Shown: piece by piece, positions 24,548-37,200 of the stretch
Numbering within the stretch: position 1 is the stretch's first letter
Layout of the letters: every line of letters begins with the position of its first letter
Origin: Straminergon stramineum
Taxonomy: Eukaryota; Streptophyta; Bryopsida; Hypnales; Calliergonaceae
Reading direction: 5' to 3'
Length of the DNA stretch: 64,000 nucleotides
Assembly (NCBI GenBank): GCA_963920665.1
Contig: OY987272.1
Location: forward strand, 935,001-999,000
Program-made: the position numbers and the translations under genes
The notes under the pieces: generated by a model
Told to the model about the DNA's origin: nothing
What the model saw: only the letters and a program-made list of their open reading frames with translations
Database searches by the model: none

Positions 24548-27290
24548 AGATATTTAATTTCAAAGTTTAGGGTGAATTAAGAGAGTAAATAATTCTCTTA
24601 CTCTTATCTTGGTTCTGGCAACAGCACAAGCACAGTACTGTCAAAAGCAAAATCGGTGTCAAATACAAACGGGTTGAGCATTTACTATTAATTCTTTATA
24701 CAAGAATGCCAGGACTTGCTGATACATCCTGAACTGAATTGGAACATCGATGAAGATTGCAGTCATACCAGAGCTTGTTCATCCATCCATATGTCTTTTT
24801 TTGGAAATCAAGGGAACCACCTGCCAGTGTTCGGGAAACTTTTTGAATTTCACCGGCTATTTTCCTCCAATTCCTATAGTCAACCGGTTATTGAAGTTCC
24901 CATCCCGGTTATTATCTCTATTTTCTACTAGAAATAGAAATTTTCTAGATTTTTTCACTGGTTTTTTGCCGATGTTTTCAAATTCTAACCGGATATTTGC
25001 CCAAATCCACCAGCTAACTTTGAACTAACTGCCGGTTTTTCCCGTAAGTTCATTGCCACCTGCCCTTTCCCTCTAGTTGTTGAATGTGCTCCACATTTAA
25101 CATCTTTCCGTAGTAACTTAAGTTCCCAAAGTTACCCACTCTGAAACCCGTAGTTTTGGTTGACATGGCACACTGTTGCTCTTCCAGACATTGCATAAAA
25201 CGCTGAATTGTTTTCTAGCATGTCCTTGTGAACATCAATGTCATTTGCAGCATCACTTTGTTTTAAGAGTGACATCCGAGGGTTTCCATCAACATCCCCC
25301 ACAATTTAGGCTTCCGAGTCCTCAAACTCTCTAACATTGTCGTCTTCCGCAATACATGAATGTTTTGAGCTAATGTCACTAAAAACTCTGTTTTTTTAGT
25401 GATGGTCATTTGTACAATACATTTGAAGAGGCATGTTTAGCAAGAGGATTGTTGAAAAATGATGGAGAGTGGATTTCATGTCTACAAGAACCTTTTGTCA
25501 TGCAATTAGGATCTCAACTTCAAACTTTATTTGTCACATTACTCATTCATTGCTCACCAAATGAACTAGCAAATTTGTGGCATCAATTGTGTGATGATCT
25601 TTGACATTGCCTACAAGTATAAGAAGAATTGGAGGATCTAAGTGAGCATCACGTACTCGATTATGGATTGTTTCTTATAGATGAGATTTTTAGGAACGAG
25701 TACAATAAATCTTCAGCCAATGTATCAGAAATGCCACTATTGATAATTCCTTAGAACCTTTATCATCCCAATCCTTTAATTGCTTAGCAATATGATTGGA
25801 ATCAAGATGATCTTTCATCTATCATCAATGAATGTTAAACATTTACATGAATTGAATGTAGAACAAACTATTGTTTATCAAGAAGTCTTAACATTGGTGA
25901 ATGAACATAGTAGAAGGACATTTTTTATTGATGGATTGGCCAGAACAAGAAAAACCTATGTGTATAATACAATTCTAGCAAAACTTCGAAGTGAAGTAAA
26001 AATTGTAATATGTGTAGCGGCCGTAGCGCCATTTGGTATTGCAACACTTCTTCTTGATGGTGGAAAACAACTCATTCAACCTTCATACTTCCAATTGAAA
26101 TCAATGAAGATTCAATATGTGCAATTGATAAAATGTCAGATTATAAAGATCTTTTACATGAGGCATCATTGATCATTTCGGATGAAGTCCCCATGCAACA
26201 CTATCATTGTCTAGAGGCAGTTGACCACACATTGCATGACGTTTGTAACAATGATAGGGCTTTTGGAAGTATAACTATAGTTCTGGGAAGTGACTTCTAT
26301 CAAATTCTATCAGTTATTGTCAAAGGTTCAAGAGCACAAATAGTAGCTGCTTCACTTGAAGATCAATGTTGTGGCCAAGAATGTAGATATTGAGGTTGAA
26401 ACAAAATATGTGCTTGAGTAGAATATATTTGCAAAATCAAAGTTTTGCAAATTTTCTTCTTGAAGTTGGAAGTGGACAAATTCCAACTAATCCAAATGGT
26501 TTTTTGAAAAAATAGCAATTAGTCAAGGAATAGTGTCCTTCATTCAAGAAATTTATCATGATATACAAAACATTCCTTTACAAAATGATGAATAGTTCAA
26601 GGAACGAATCATCTTATTAACTCGAAATGAAGTTGTTGACACTATCAACAAAGACATCCTTCAAATGTTCCTAGAGGTGTCACAAACTTTCATAAGGACA
26701 AACCCTATAATCCTAGAGGTAGGTGATGATAAACACAACATATATCCTACCGGGAATACCTCAATTCCTTGGAGTTGTTTGGATTGTCACCTTCAAAGCT
26801 ACAACTTAAGGTTGGATGTCCTATCATATTGTTTTAGAATATTGCTCCAAAACATGGTTTTTTTAATGGTTCTTGTCTTAGTCACATGCCTAAACAATCG
26901 TGTCATTGAAGTTTGGACTTTAACCGGAAGTTATGAAGGAGAAACAACATTCATTCCAAGAATCACACTACAACCAACAATTGCAAAAGTACCTTTCAAA
27001 TTTACTAGATGACAATTTCTTGTGAAATTGGCTTTGAATTCACTATATAATGATCAACAAATCTCAAGGTCAATCTGTTAAATATGTAGGTGTACATTTG
27101 TGGAACCTAGTGTTCTCCTACGGTCAATTGTATGTAACACCTTCTCGAACCACATTTATCCATTCATTGAAAATGATTCTTCTTGAACTTGTAGCAAATA
27201 CAATGAATATTATATACTCAGAAGTTATAATAGAAATTCTACAAATGGAAATCATTTTCTAGAGTTTTTTTGTTCCATGACTCTAAATCA

Positions 27291-27469
27291 CCCTTAAACT
27301 AATGCCAATTCACTATGGGCCCTATTCATTGAACCTTCTAATTTACGTCTTTATATTATTTTTAAAATTAAACTATAGATAGATTATTACAAAAAAAAAA
27401 TATGAAAATGAAAATCATGATGAAATTATGACAAGAACTAGGTCAACAGTACAAAGCTATACGAGTCCA
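27291..27469. other. AT-rich spacer after the Helitron helicase
   Basis: No coding sequence is seen. The Helitron 3' terminus should lie here or slightly beyond, but I could not identify a CTRR end preceded by a hairpin. Confidence 0.3.
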
Positions 27470-27965
27470 TTCCTTAAGTTAGGCTATTCGTTTGTTTGTT
27501 TGTTATGTTGAAATCTCATGGATTAGGTGTCCCTGAGCCATGTTCTTCGAATCATCAAAAAGCCCTTGGCGAAGAGGGGTGCATAGGCTTTGTTTTGTAG
27601 CATTTCAACCTTCGGTGTGAAAGTTATGGAATTTCAAAAGGTTTTTTGAATAAAAAAATTTGAAAATTTGAAAATTACTTTAACTTTGACAATTATTGTA
27701 GCAACGGCATAGGGCATACTAGTCCATACCTTTAAGTTAGGTTGTTTGTTTGTTATGTTGAGATCTTCCGAACTCTATGTCCTTCGATCACATTCTTAAT
27801 ATAGTCAGAAAGCTCTTAGCGAGGAGGGGTGCATGGGCTTTGTTTTGCGGCATTCCGTTTCACAGTGTGGAAGTTATAGAATTTCAAAGTTTTCACAAAT
27901 GAAAAAATTAAAAAAATACTTTTACTTTTATTTTGACTATGGCAATGGCACACAATACACGAGTT
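27470..27965. repeat. Two tandem ~240-bp units (same family as 7790-8700)
   Basis: The units begin at 'CCTTAAGTTAGGCTATTCG' (27474) and 'CTTTAAGTTAGGTTGTTTG' (about 27727). They share the blocks 'GAGGGGTGCATAGGCTTTGTTTTG' (as in GAGGGGTGCATGGGCTTTG) and 'GGCAATGGCA' with the array at 7790-8700. They are in the same orientation. Confidence 0.65.
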
Positions 27966-27970
27966 AACCA

Positions 27971-28430
27971 TTAACCCCTAAAATGCCTAGGGCACCAAAT
28001 TTTGGTGTCGACAAAACTATGAAGTTAAAGAAAACTTTACCAAGTTACCATTTTTAGTATTTTCTATTTTTGAATTTTTTTTTGAAGTCTAGTCCTAACA
28101 TCAAAAATTCAATTTTGAAAATGAATGATTATGATTTTTCTATTCAAGCCTTTGTGCACAGGAGTCCACTACAAATCTCAATTTTCTAGTATTATGGGCT
28201 CTTGGAAATGAGCCTCAAGTACACTAGATCTTGGATTAGGATTATGCATGTTATGCCCTTTAACTACTCATATTTTTTAGATGACCAATTTTTAAAATTT
28301 GGCATGTGAAAAGAGGATCTGAAGACTTCAAAACACTGTCACATTTCTAACACCCTCATGATCAAGCATTATAATCTTTCAATCTATAAGTGATATTGTT
28401 GTGTTTTCTTTTCCCATATAGTCATGGGTA
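27971..28430 (+). repeat. ~0.5-kb repeat with TTAACCCCTA start
   Basis: This is the inverted partner of 24030-24547 (shared blocks listed there). It begins TTAACCCCTA at 27971 and runs to about 28430 without coding capacity. Confidence 0.65.
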
Positions 28431-28521
28431 GTGACTAGAGCAAGCGAATTCTAAAGAGCTTTGCTTACAAACCAAGTGTACAACCAATGTCAAGGAACGA
28501 CAGAGACTTGGAGGTGTTGGG

Positions 28522-31500
28522 TGTTGCAACCCTATTAACAACTTATAGCTCAAAACAACTTTTAGAGCCCTTTACAACTTTCAAGACCCACCACGCTTCA
28601 ATTCCAATATCACTTTAGCCCAAACTAATTAATAGTGCACATGCCATGCACCCACAGTATTAGTCCACATTTCCAAATTGCATTGCTAAGTCCTAGTCTC
28701 TAGGACTTCTAGCACGTTATCATGATATAAATATATACGTTGTACAAAATGTGTATTTATTTTGTATTTTAAATAGATTCTTTGATTTGGAAGACAAACT
28801 TATTGGTGATGATTTCAATTGCTTCAAAGTGACGCTTATTGCCTATGGAGTTGTTTAAAAGACGAAAGCCTTAAACAAGTTTCACTAGTTTGGGGAATTT
28901 TTTAAAGTTTTATAGAATCTATGAGTGAGTTTGAAGTTTGATTCTAGAATGTCGAACTAGAAGGTTTTTATGGAGTTACAAGACCCAAAGTCTCAACCAG
29001 AGGCTAAGCTAGAGATTTTCTTATTACAATTGTCAATTCAATCATCTCAGCTAGCGGTTTCTTCACCATTGTGAACCCATTTGTAAGATGAAGCTAGACC
29101 TCGCGTAGAACAACGTTGGTAAAGAAATTTTTAGAGAGATGCTCATACTTTGGTGATTCTACTTCAAGTTGAATGTGTTGAACTAGGCATCCAAGATGTG
29201 ACCTTTGAAGCAAATTATGAGGGCCTGAACGTCCACCAATACTATTATATGATTAAGCCAATTAAGAAAAGCTGTGGCCACCAACGTTGGTTGAAACGGC
29301 TAGTGAATCCTTTAACGAAGGCTGAATGTTCAAATTGCATTGCAAACACGGTCAAGCGCATTCTCAAGTTCTTATAGATGAAGTAGTGCTCTTTTTCAAC
29401 TTTAGTTTTTACTTTCATTTGATTTTGGTTAAATATTTTTAGCTAATTCAAGTTTTTTGTATTCCATTTGTGTCTTAAGAATTGAAAGTTAGGGAGATAG
29501 AAGTAGTTTACCTCTTAGTTTTGACCTTTGGGGTTCTTTGGCCTTGAAAAATAAATAAGGATTTACCTTTTGGTGTTTCCTTTGGGCCAATGGGGGTTTA
29601 GAGGCCCATGTGATGTGTATATTGGTTGATTCCACCTACTATAGGGGGGAAAAGGTAGATAGACATCTTTTCTCTTCTTCTAGTGTGTGTGAGTTTGATG
29701 TGTGTACTAGTTTTAAAGACTGAGAATTCGAGCCGCCATATCTTATAATCTATAAGGAATTTTAGAAGGAAAATTTGGGGTTATGATCCTTTTTTCATTG
29801 TCGTCTCAAAGAGACTTTTCTTATATGATTTGAATTTGGGAGCAAAAGGTTATAAGCGTGTGAGTGATAGAGGGTTTGCTACCTTATGACAAAGAGGAGC
29901 GGAGATTTGAGTGGCCACCAAAGTTTGTCTTTTTGGCTTATCTCTTTGAAATTTTGGTACAATAGAGAAGTTTTTTTTATCTTTCTAAAGACTTATCACT
30001 TGAAGAAATTGGAATACTGTGAAGAAAGATATGGATGTTTGAGTAATAAAGGGTCTTCTGCCCTTATTGTTTGAAACCTGAGACTTTGTAAGGCTATAGA
30101 TTTTGTTTCGAGAATCACTTGTAAGTGAAAATTTTAGTGAAGTTAGGAGAACTTGTCATCTTTCTGAAAAACTATCAATCTCTTAGTTTGAAAAAAAATT
30201 GCAAAAGTTATAGGTAGTGAAGCAAAAGAAGGTTTATTGCCTTCTCATTTTGAGTAGAATGTTGTTAAATTGGTTTTAGATTTGTGTTTAGATTTTGTTT
30301 GAAAACTTGAAGACATGAAGACATGAAGACTCATGTGTGGTGGCTTGTAGCTTGTTATTCCTAGCTAATTTTGGAGGCTCATTGTCTTTTTATTGTTATT
30401 CTTAGTCAGTTTTGGAGGTTTGTAGTTTTTATTTCTACATTGTAAACATTGTTGTGGGTTATGTGGGTATCCAATAATAACCCCATTTTGTGTTTGTGGC
30501 GACAAAGTGGGATTGATCATCCACAAGGTTGTTATTTTTGTTGTTCTCATTGGTGAGGCATGATTATTAGTCACCTTGGGTTTGAAGTTTAGGAGCCAAT
30601 CTTTCGAACGGCTCAGCTTGTGGATTGGCCTTCTCGTTTAATCCATCCGAAGCATATGATTTCTTGTCACCTACCCTTGCCTTTAAACCCGTTTAGAGCC
30701 ACTTCAAGATAGGCCAACAAAGAATAGTTTGAAGACTTGAAGACTAGAAGACTCGAATCAACTTCCTAGCAAACTATTCCTAATCGTAGCCAAATACTTT
30801 GCATATTCTTAAAGTGTTCTCTCTACAACATATTCCACTTGTGACATCTAGCATGCCACTTGGTGACATGAGGTGAAATTTCTATCTTATTGTGCTAGAA
30901 CTTGTGGTGGCACTACTCACCACGATCCTAACCGCCCTTGGTTGTCACTCCATTCCATATTAATTCTTAAGTCGGTTGTATATTTGCTATTTTCACACCA
31001 AAACCAATCAGGACTAAAAACTTGGGATACATCGCAAATGGCCTAGAAAAGAGTGGAACTCCATCTAATTGGTGCCATGGGACATCTACACAAGTGTCCC
31101 ATATAGCCTTGAAGCCAGTGGTGAAGTTACATCACTGACCTTGAGTCATTAAAATTCACCAAGGCTCCAAGAAGGAGTGAGGAAGGAGACCAATCCCTCT
31201 TATACTTTGGATATTTAAGTGACAAGTAGATGCATATGGACTACTCACTTGCCCATTTAGACAAGTTCTCACAAAATTATGGCCCTCCAAAAATTCAGGT
31301 TCACTGAGAGCAATGTCACGCTTTCACCACAGCTCTTCTCTTGGCCATAACTTCTACTCATATCTTAGAACCTCTTAATGCTTGTCATTCTAGCTTCCTT
31401 ATCTTCATAGCTTTCCAATGATATGCTATATGACATACTTTGTTGAGTGATTCTTTAGGAACCCCTCATTCTTAGCTCTTAAGTGTCCCCGCACCACTAG

Positions 31501-31770
31501 GACACCCTCAACTTTGAAAGGCTATAACTTCTAACTTACTACTCTAAATCATGCGTTCTTTAGATGTTTAGAAGCATCTTCTCAAAAGCTTTCCAACCAT
31601 GTATGACAAGCTACCATACTCTTCTTATTTAGGGTGTTGTTGCACCCTGTCTGCTTAGGAGTCTCTCATTTCTCCTTTCTTAGACTATTGCAAGGCCTGG
31701 GAAGTCACCCCCAAGGTCCCCCTTGCTCACTAAGGCACTTCGGGCACCCCAAGGAAATACAGTGGTAACA
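28522..31770 (-). mobile_element. Second solo LTR (minus strand), interrupted by a 2.1-kb insertion
   Basis: On the minus strand it begins near TGTTACCACTGTATTTCC (31770 down) and ends GGGTTGCAACA (28522). Perfect 5-bp duplications TTGGG flank it (28517-28521 and 31771-31775). It matches the LTR at 18083-19401 along its length, for instance at 'GGCAAGGCCTGGGAAGTCACCC'-type text near 31690. The match breaks at about 28714 and resumes at about 30829. No internal retrotransposon region is attached. Confidence 0.85.
28715..30828. mobile_element. ~2.1-kb insertion inside the second solo LTR, class unknown
   Basis: Its presence is inferred by comparison with the uninterrupted LTR at 18083-19401. 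The host text around 'GGACTTCTAGCA' and 'CCACTTGTGACATC' is contiguous there. The insert holds a 75-codon open frame at 29150-29377 starting MVILLQVECVELGIQDV, with no family I recognise, and repeated pieces such as 'TTGAAGACTTGAAGAC' near its right end. Terminal repeats or target duplications were not resolved, so the mechanism is open. Confidence 0.6.
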
Positions 31771-31775
31771 TTGGG

Positions 31776-32083
31776 GGTCCACTTACAAGTACAAATAGCA
31801 TCTTCTTTAACTAATAGAAATGCACCCCAAATGCATGACTCCATTGAAGACGACATCTTTGACAATGGAGCAATAACATTCAGAAGCATTGGAAGAAGAA
31901 AGTTGTGATGGAATAACAAATGTAGTAAATTGGATTGAGTCATAGGTGCACATGATCTAGACTAATGAGAAGATTAAGCCAACACTAGAAGTCGATGGTC
32001 ATTGCATATACAAGTCAACACTTGTCTCGCAATTGAATGGTAACAACTTTCTATTTAAAGATAGGCTTGTTAGAATTAAGTAT
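31776..32083. other. Spacer, no gene
   Basis: This AT-rich sequence lies between the solo LTR and the MITE at 32084. No family motif or lengthy open frame is supported. Confidence 0.4.
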
Positions 32084-32247
32084 CACTAAAAGAAATTTGT
32101 GTTTGCTTCAACAAAATCTACATGACATGTTTATTGAGGCAAACTCAAAATTTGCATTTTTTTGCATTTTTCAATGTAGAAATTGTGTTTGCCTCAACAA
32201 ACATATCATGTAGATTTTGTTGAGGCAAATGCAAATTTCTTCTAGTG
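32084..32247. mobile_element. 164-bp palindromic MITE with CACTA-type ends
   Basis: It begins CACTAAAAGAAATTTG and ends CAAATTTCTTCTAGTG. Nearly the whole element is an inverted repeat ('TTTGCCTCAACAAA' and 'TTTGTTGAGGCAAA' blocks). The 3-bp flank TAT is present on both sides (32081-32083 and 32248-32250), as expected for CACTA-type elements. It is non-coding. Confidence 0.85.
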
Positions 32248-32250
32248 TAT

Positions 32251-33394
32251 AGTATTCAATTCAACAACTAAAACAATTGTATCCAAGCAAGCTTGTCGTC
32301 TAGGACAAGTTTGTTATGTATAGGCTCAAACTATAGTGTGCACTTTGTTCAAAGGAGCACAACTAGATTATCTTCTACAATGAAATGTGTTGTGAAGTAG
32401 AAAAGAGATTGTCTACTACATGCTTCTATGGTGGAAACTATTACCAACATTTTGAACGTTGTAGGTGTGTGTGTGTGGTGGATGGGTAGGGTGGAGGCCA
32501 TAAGGCAGCGCAATGGTAGACAACTTAGAGTACTACGGTAGCTAATTGACCTACTCTCTCATATGGAGGAAAATGGGAATTGTAATCTTCACAATCTCTA
32601 CATTAAAGTTATGCTGTAGTATTATAGAAAATACCTTGCTTGAGACAAATTTAAGTATGAATACACCAATAGCCAATGGATCAATGTAGATTGCATTATT
32701 TATATTGTAAGCACAAGCTACAACCATGTAAATGAAGTATACTCAAGGCCATTCCACATTTCCATATTTGAATTGAATTGTTCATCAACACTAATTACCT
32801 TTTTCACAATGATATGCATAGGATTTAAGAATTATAATTTTATAAAACTTGTTCATCAACGTACTCTAATTTTTAAATTGAATATATCATACTACAAAGA
32901 AAGATATTGACCATATACATAAGGAAACAACCTAACATGTTCAAGAACCTTCAACATTTTGCCATCAAATGACACACTCAAAAATACTTTTAATTGCAAT
33001 AAAGTTTAAGTTCTCAACTAAGAAAAAAAATATTTTGATCTTACCTTGAGTTTTCAAGTAACAAGTGAAGCTCTTTATATATGCATGGAGAGGTAGAGGT
33101 AGAACAACCCATGTGGGATATGTAAATTAGTAATAGTAAGGGATCAATTGCTCATAATTAAGTCAAATTAAAGTAGAAATTGTATTTAAAGTAGACTTTC
33201 AAACCTCATTTAGGCATAGTGGAATAACATTTTTACAAAAGCTTTGAACTTAGAAAAGTTAGAGAATCAAAATTCATTTCATCTTCAGAAATCCATTTGA
33301 GATTTTAAACCTCCAATCAAAACTTATGGACAAAATTCAAATAGAAGTTAGAAGGGAGATTTTTAAATTTTAATTGCTAAAGTCCCAAGCAACG
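32251..33394. other. Intergenic, nothing recognised
   Basis: AT-rich sequence with a short GT-rich run near 32465 (GTGTGTGTGTGTGG). No coding motifs, RNA genes or repeats with clear boundaries were found. Confidence 0.5.
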
Positions 33395-34252
33395 TTTTTT
33401 GGCAACATAGATATTTTGGGCAACTTACTACGAATAGAATTTTCAATTTTTTTTCTTTTAAACTCTTACATGTGGTTGAGGAGTAGCTTTAAGGCCAAAC
33501 AATTTTCATAACTTTTGACTACATGGTTAAAAAGTTATTGTATGATTTGTAGTTTCTTTACCAGCTCATGTAATTGAGGCAGATTAGAAAAAATCAATTT
33601 TCTAGATTTCTATGTATATAAAAAGTTTTGAATCATTCCATTTTGATTATGAGATGAAAGTTATGAGGAGTTTTAGTTTGCGGGCAATTATGGATTCCCT
33701 ACTCTTAAAATAAACTTTGAAGTCCTTTATTTAACTTCATTTTCAATATTTTTGGAAAAAAATAAAATCATAGGATGTAGATTGTTTATTGCAATAGTAC
33801 AACCACTGGGATTGGCATTTTTCAATTCCATAACAAAATTCTTACCAATTTAGTATTTTAAATCATTCTCTACTTACTACTTTTTTCCTATATGTTGTAA
33901 GAATCAAAATGATCTAAATTTTTTCAAGCATGTAGCCAACTTGCCTTGAAGAATGAATCCATAGACACAAAACAATTTCGGATATTTTTTCATACAAATG
34001 TGACCTTGTGAAGAGCAACTGCCTGTTTTTTTGTAAGGCCAGAAAAAGGATTTTTGTCAATTCAAATGCTAATATCTTACAATGTACATGGTGGAAATAT
34101 CTGATTTTTTTCCACATCTTTTCAAACCATCATACTACAAGATCCTACAGTTACATGTGTCCGGAAAAAAAAATTCTCTAAAATTTGGTACTTGTACTAG
34201 AAATGGCAGTTTTAGAGCATTTTTGGTGAAAACATAGTCAAAATCCTTTAGG
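33395..34252 (-). repeat. Inverted copy of the 1127-2037 repeat
   Basis: Read in reverse it follows the 1127-2037 element block by block: 'GGATGTAGATTGTTTATTGCAATA', 'CATAGGATG', 'GCGGGCAATTATGGATTCCCTACTC' and 'TTGGTGAAAACATAGTCAAAATCC' all have partners there. It is non-coding. Together the two copies form a very long-range inverted repeat about 32 kb apart. Confidence 0.75.
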
Positions 34253-37200
34253 TATTAATGATGCATGAAAATGAATTCAATTCCATGCTTGTTTTGTTTA
34301 TACTTTTTTTTAACACTTCGCTTTCACCTTGCTTTTCAATTCTTTTTTCCTTATAAAGAATATAGCCTACAAAAATATGCACTGATATAGGAATTATAAA
34401 TAAATAATGATAGAGTGCTATGATAGAGACCATTTTTCTAAACTAAGTAATTATGGGGACCCTTCAATTTCTACCCTAGAAGGAAATGGGCCCCTAAAAA
34501 ATACCCCATTAATGCACTTAGGGCACAAAATCTATATAAAGTGCACCCTTCAAGCTTCGATCATTGGAAGTGAAAAAATTAAAAGATAGAAGAGAAAGAT
34601 GAAGTAGGAAGGAAAAAAAAAGAGAAACTAGAAGGACAATAGAAGAAGGAAAATTTAGAAGGAGAAATAGGAAATAGATTGGAATTTAATTCTACAACTT
34701 TTATTTAAAATCCACAAATTAAGCAATGAATAATTTATCTAGAAAGGAAAAAATGGGGAATGATGGAGATGCCAAAGGCATCTTTGAACACCTCTTGGAT
34801 GAGGTTCATTCCAAGGTCAATGCCTAATTCAACTATTTTCTTATAAGTCTTTTGATTAAAAATCTAAAAACATAGTAGAAGTGATAATCGATATTTAAAA
34901 CATTAGAAATAGTTTTTAATTCAATCTTGGTTTTAGATGCTTTTAGAGTATTTCTAAAGTTTTCCAAAAACATACGGAAATTAGAAAATAGACTTAAAAC
35001 TAGCAAGATATATATGGATGAAGTTTGGGAACAAGAATGGATGAGAATGAGTGAAATTCTTCCAAGGAAGAGAAGGATGGAAATTTTGAATCTAGCATAA
35101 ATCCAAGGTCTAGAGCTCCAAATAGAATTCAATTTCAAGTTATAGATTAGAAGCAAATAGTGGATGAAGTTTTGAAGTACACATTATTGGTCAAATTTCA
35201 TCCACTTATAACTTTTACTAGGAAAGTCCAATTCTTAAGAGTTTTAGCATTCTAGATAGGTAATTTTAGTTCCTACAATATAGAATCTTTTGAAAACAAC
35301 CAAGTCATATTTAGAATTTAGAATCATATAGAAAAATTTTAGAGGATCCCATAAAACCAAAATAAATTCAAGAAGATAATAAGGGATGAAGTTTAAAATA
35401 GATATTCGATGAAATTATAGACTTTCAATCCATTTAGAGTCAAATTTAAAACTAATAAATAAAATTTAACTTTAAACTTGTATCTAAGATTTGAAGATTA
35501 TTTAATCCTTTAGTGATTGTGGTTAATTTGGGGGGCAAATGCAATTTTTGAATACAATTTTGACAAATTGAAATTTTGTGGCTGCTCTAAGGATGAATTC
35601 CTAGATCGGATCCTATCAATTGGTTCTATAAGGCACATACTTGAACCAAACAAAAAATGAAAGTGATCCAATGGTGCACATGCTTGTAAATAATCTTCAA
35701 ATATTGATATGTTGTAAACAACCTTCAGCACTAGTGCTACATATGATCTACCATAATTGGGCATAAATTTTAGTAAATGCTCTAAAAAACAATCAAAAAC
35801 CTTCTAGCTAGTTCTTTCACATATATAAGTAGTCATCCCTTACATTAAATATGTATTTCTTTATGATATTTCACTTGTGAAGGCTTAGGACATTTAAGTT
35901 TGGATAAGCATAGTTGATGCGTTTTTACATGCACTCTCTTGAAATTGGTTTTGTTTGGAGCTTATGAAGATACTCTAATTCATGGTTGTTTGGCCGAACA
36001 ACTCAACAACATGACGAACACGACGTCCAACACGTCTAGTAGAATCCCTTGTCTGTCTAATAAAGTCAACTTTAAGGTTGACTTTCAAATAAAGCACTTT
36101 CTATTTCCAATCTTGACATATTTGAGTTTCATTTTATTGAAGTGTTTCAATTTAATAATCATTTATTACATTCTAAATTATGGATCATAAATAAAGGGAG
36201 ATTTCAAATTGTCTCTACTGCTAAGATAAGGCCTTATGTGACAAAATTGTCTAGTGTATGCGACACTTGTCTTATACGACATGCGACATCAGACGAACAG
36301 CTTAACACTCGAACCCCAAAATGTGTTCGACAGAACAACCCTGCTCTAATTGCGTTATTCCCTCGGTTTTTTGAAATCAAATGTTTTGTGAGTAGTAGTA
36401 ATCAAGAAATCCCCAAATCGACCAAAAACTGGTCAACCAGGCACTAAAGGATTAAAATCTAGAGTCCATTGAAAATTGTGGATGAAGTTTGAACTACCTC
36501 TTCTAAGGCCAAACTTCATTCCAATCACAATATCTTCTAAAAAACTCCAATTAAGGCGAATTTTGCCATTTTGGATATAAAACACTCTTAGTATTACCCA
36601 TGGTTATAAGTCCACAGTTATAGAAAACATATATAAAATAGCCAAGCTCTTAGGCTTCTAGGCTCACATGCTAATAACCCTAGTTAAGCGTTAAAGACTA
36701 GAAAGAGTCCAAATTTTTAAAATTGTGAAGCTTTATTATAAATTACAACTTTGAATAATATAATGATGATATTTCAAGTATGATCCATAGTTCATATACA
36801 TATGCTTAGATCTATAGCTTCATGAAATAATATTTTTCCAAAAAAATCGACAAAAAAACATAGAAATTCATTTCATAATCAATTATAGATTGAAAATTTG
36901 TAATCTTTATGGGAATTTTATCTTCTAAGCTCAAAATGTTATGCCTAATTATGGAGATATTTGAAAATTTATTTTACTTAATTATTCAAGTCATATTTTG
37001 AATTAGAAAAACAAATCTTTGTAGAGAAATACACTAGTATATAGTATCCTATAAAGTATAGAATATTTGCAAAGACAATCTCAAAAGATCTAAACCATAC
37101 AAATATAAGAGAATTAATACAAGAATCAACAAATATTTAGATAGATGAAAACACCATGCATATGTGGGTTAGAGGGTTGGGACATGTTTGTGTTAATTTG

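Larger units (their letters stand above)
15276..25401. mobile_element. 10.1-kb element with CACTA-type ends, inserted in the Helitron
   Basis: The left end is CACTATAAGAATTTGGAG (15276 onward). The right end, reverse complemented, reads CACTAAAAAAACAGAG (25401 backward), and the ends share a GTTTTT-containing block a few bases inside. The 3-bp flank ATG is present on both sides (15273-15275 and 25402-25404), the duplication length of CACTA (En/Spm) elements. Removing the element rejoins the Helitron text around FEDL and NGHLYNTFEEACL. Candidate subterminal motifs of the type AAACGTTT.TGTAAA recur at 15330-15900. I found no recognisable TNP2-type transposase, so it looks non-autonomous, and it hosts a solo LTR at 18083-19401. 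The interior is otherwise AT-rich and unassigned. Confidence 0.75.
8957..27290 (+). mobile_element. Decayed Helitron (RepHel transposon), split by nested insertions
   Basis: Helitrons are rolling-circle transposons that encode a Rep nuclease joined to a PIF1-type helicase. Surviving parts, in order: an N-terminal segment with about 22-residue repeats of the form VEERLRAQ (about 9030-9147 and 10227-10370); the Helitron-like N-terminal domain (about 12200-13730), with FYIQGRLTHRYGAFLPK, LYIYDLDEA and LLFPYGELGWHP-like text; the Rep core with QKHGLPHMHFLLFF (13555-13600) holding the HxH metal-binding pair; then CSKRYLKTF, YPLYHRRN, YNPYLSRKYGCYINI and KYIYKYIYKGHD (14530-14810). The helicase resumes at 25405 with YNTFEEACLARGLL, a damaged Walker A (FFIDGLARTRKT for FxDGxxGTGKT), IISDEVPM, and the C-terminal INKSQGQSV and FSYGQLYVTPSR motifs (27050-27150). 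Stops and frameshifts make it inactive. The exact 5' TC and 3' CTRR hairpin ends were not found, so the outer limits are approximate. Confidence 0.85.
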
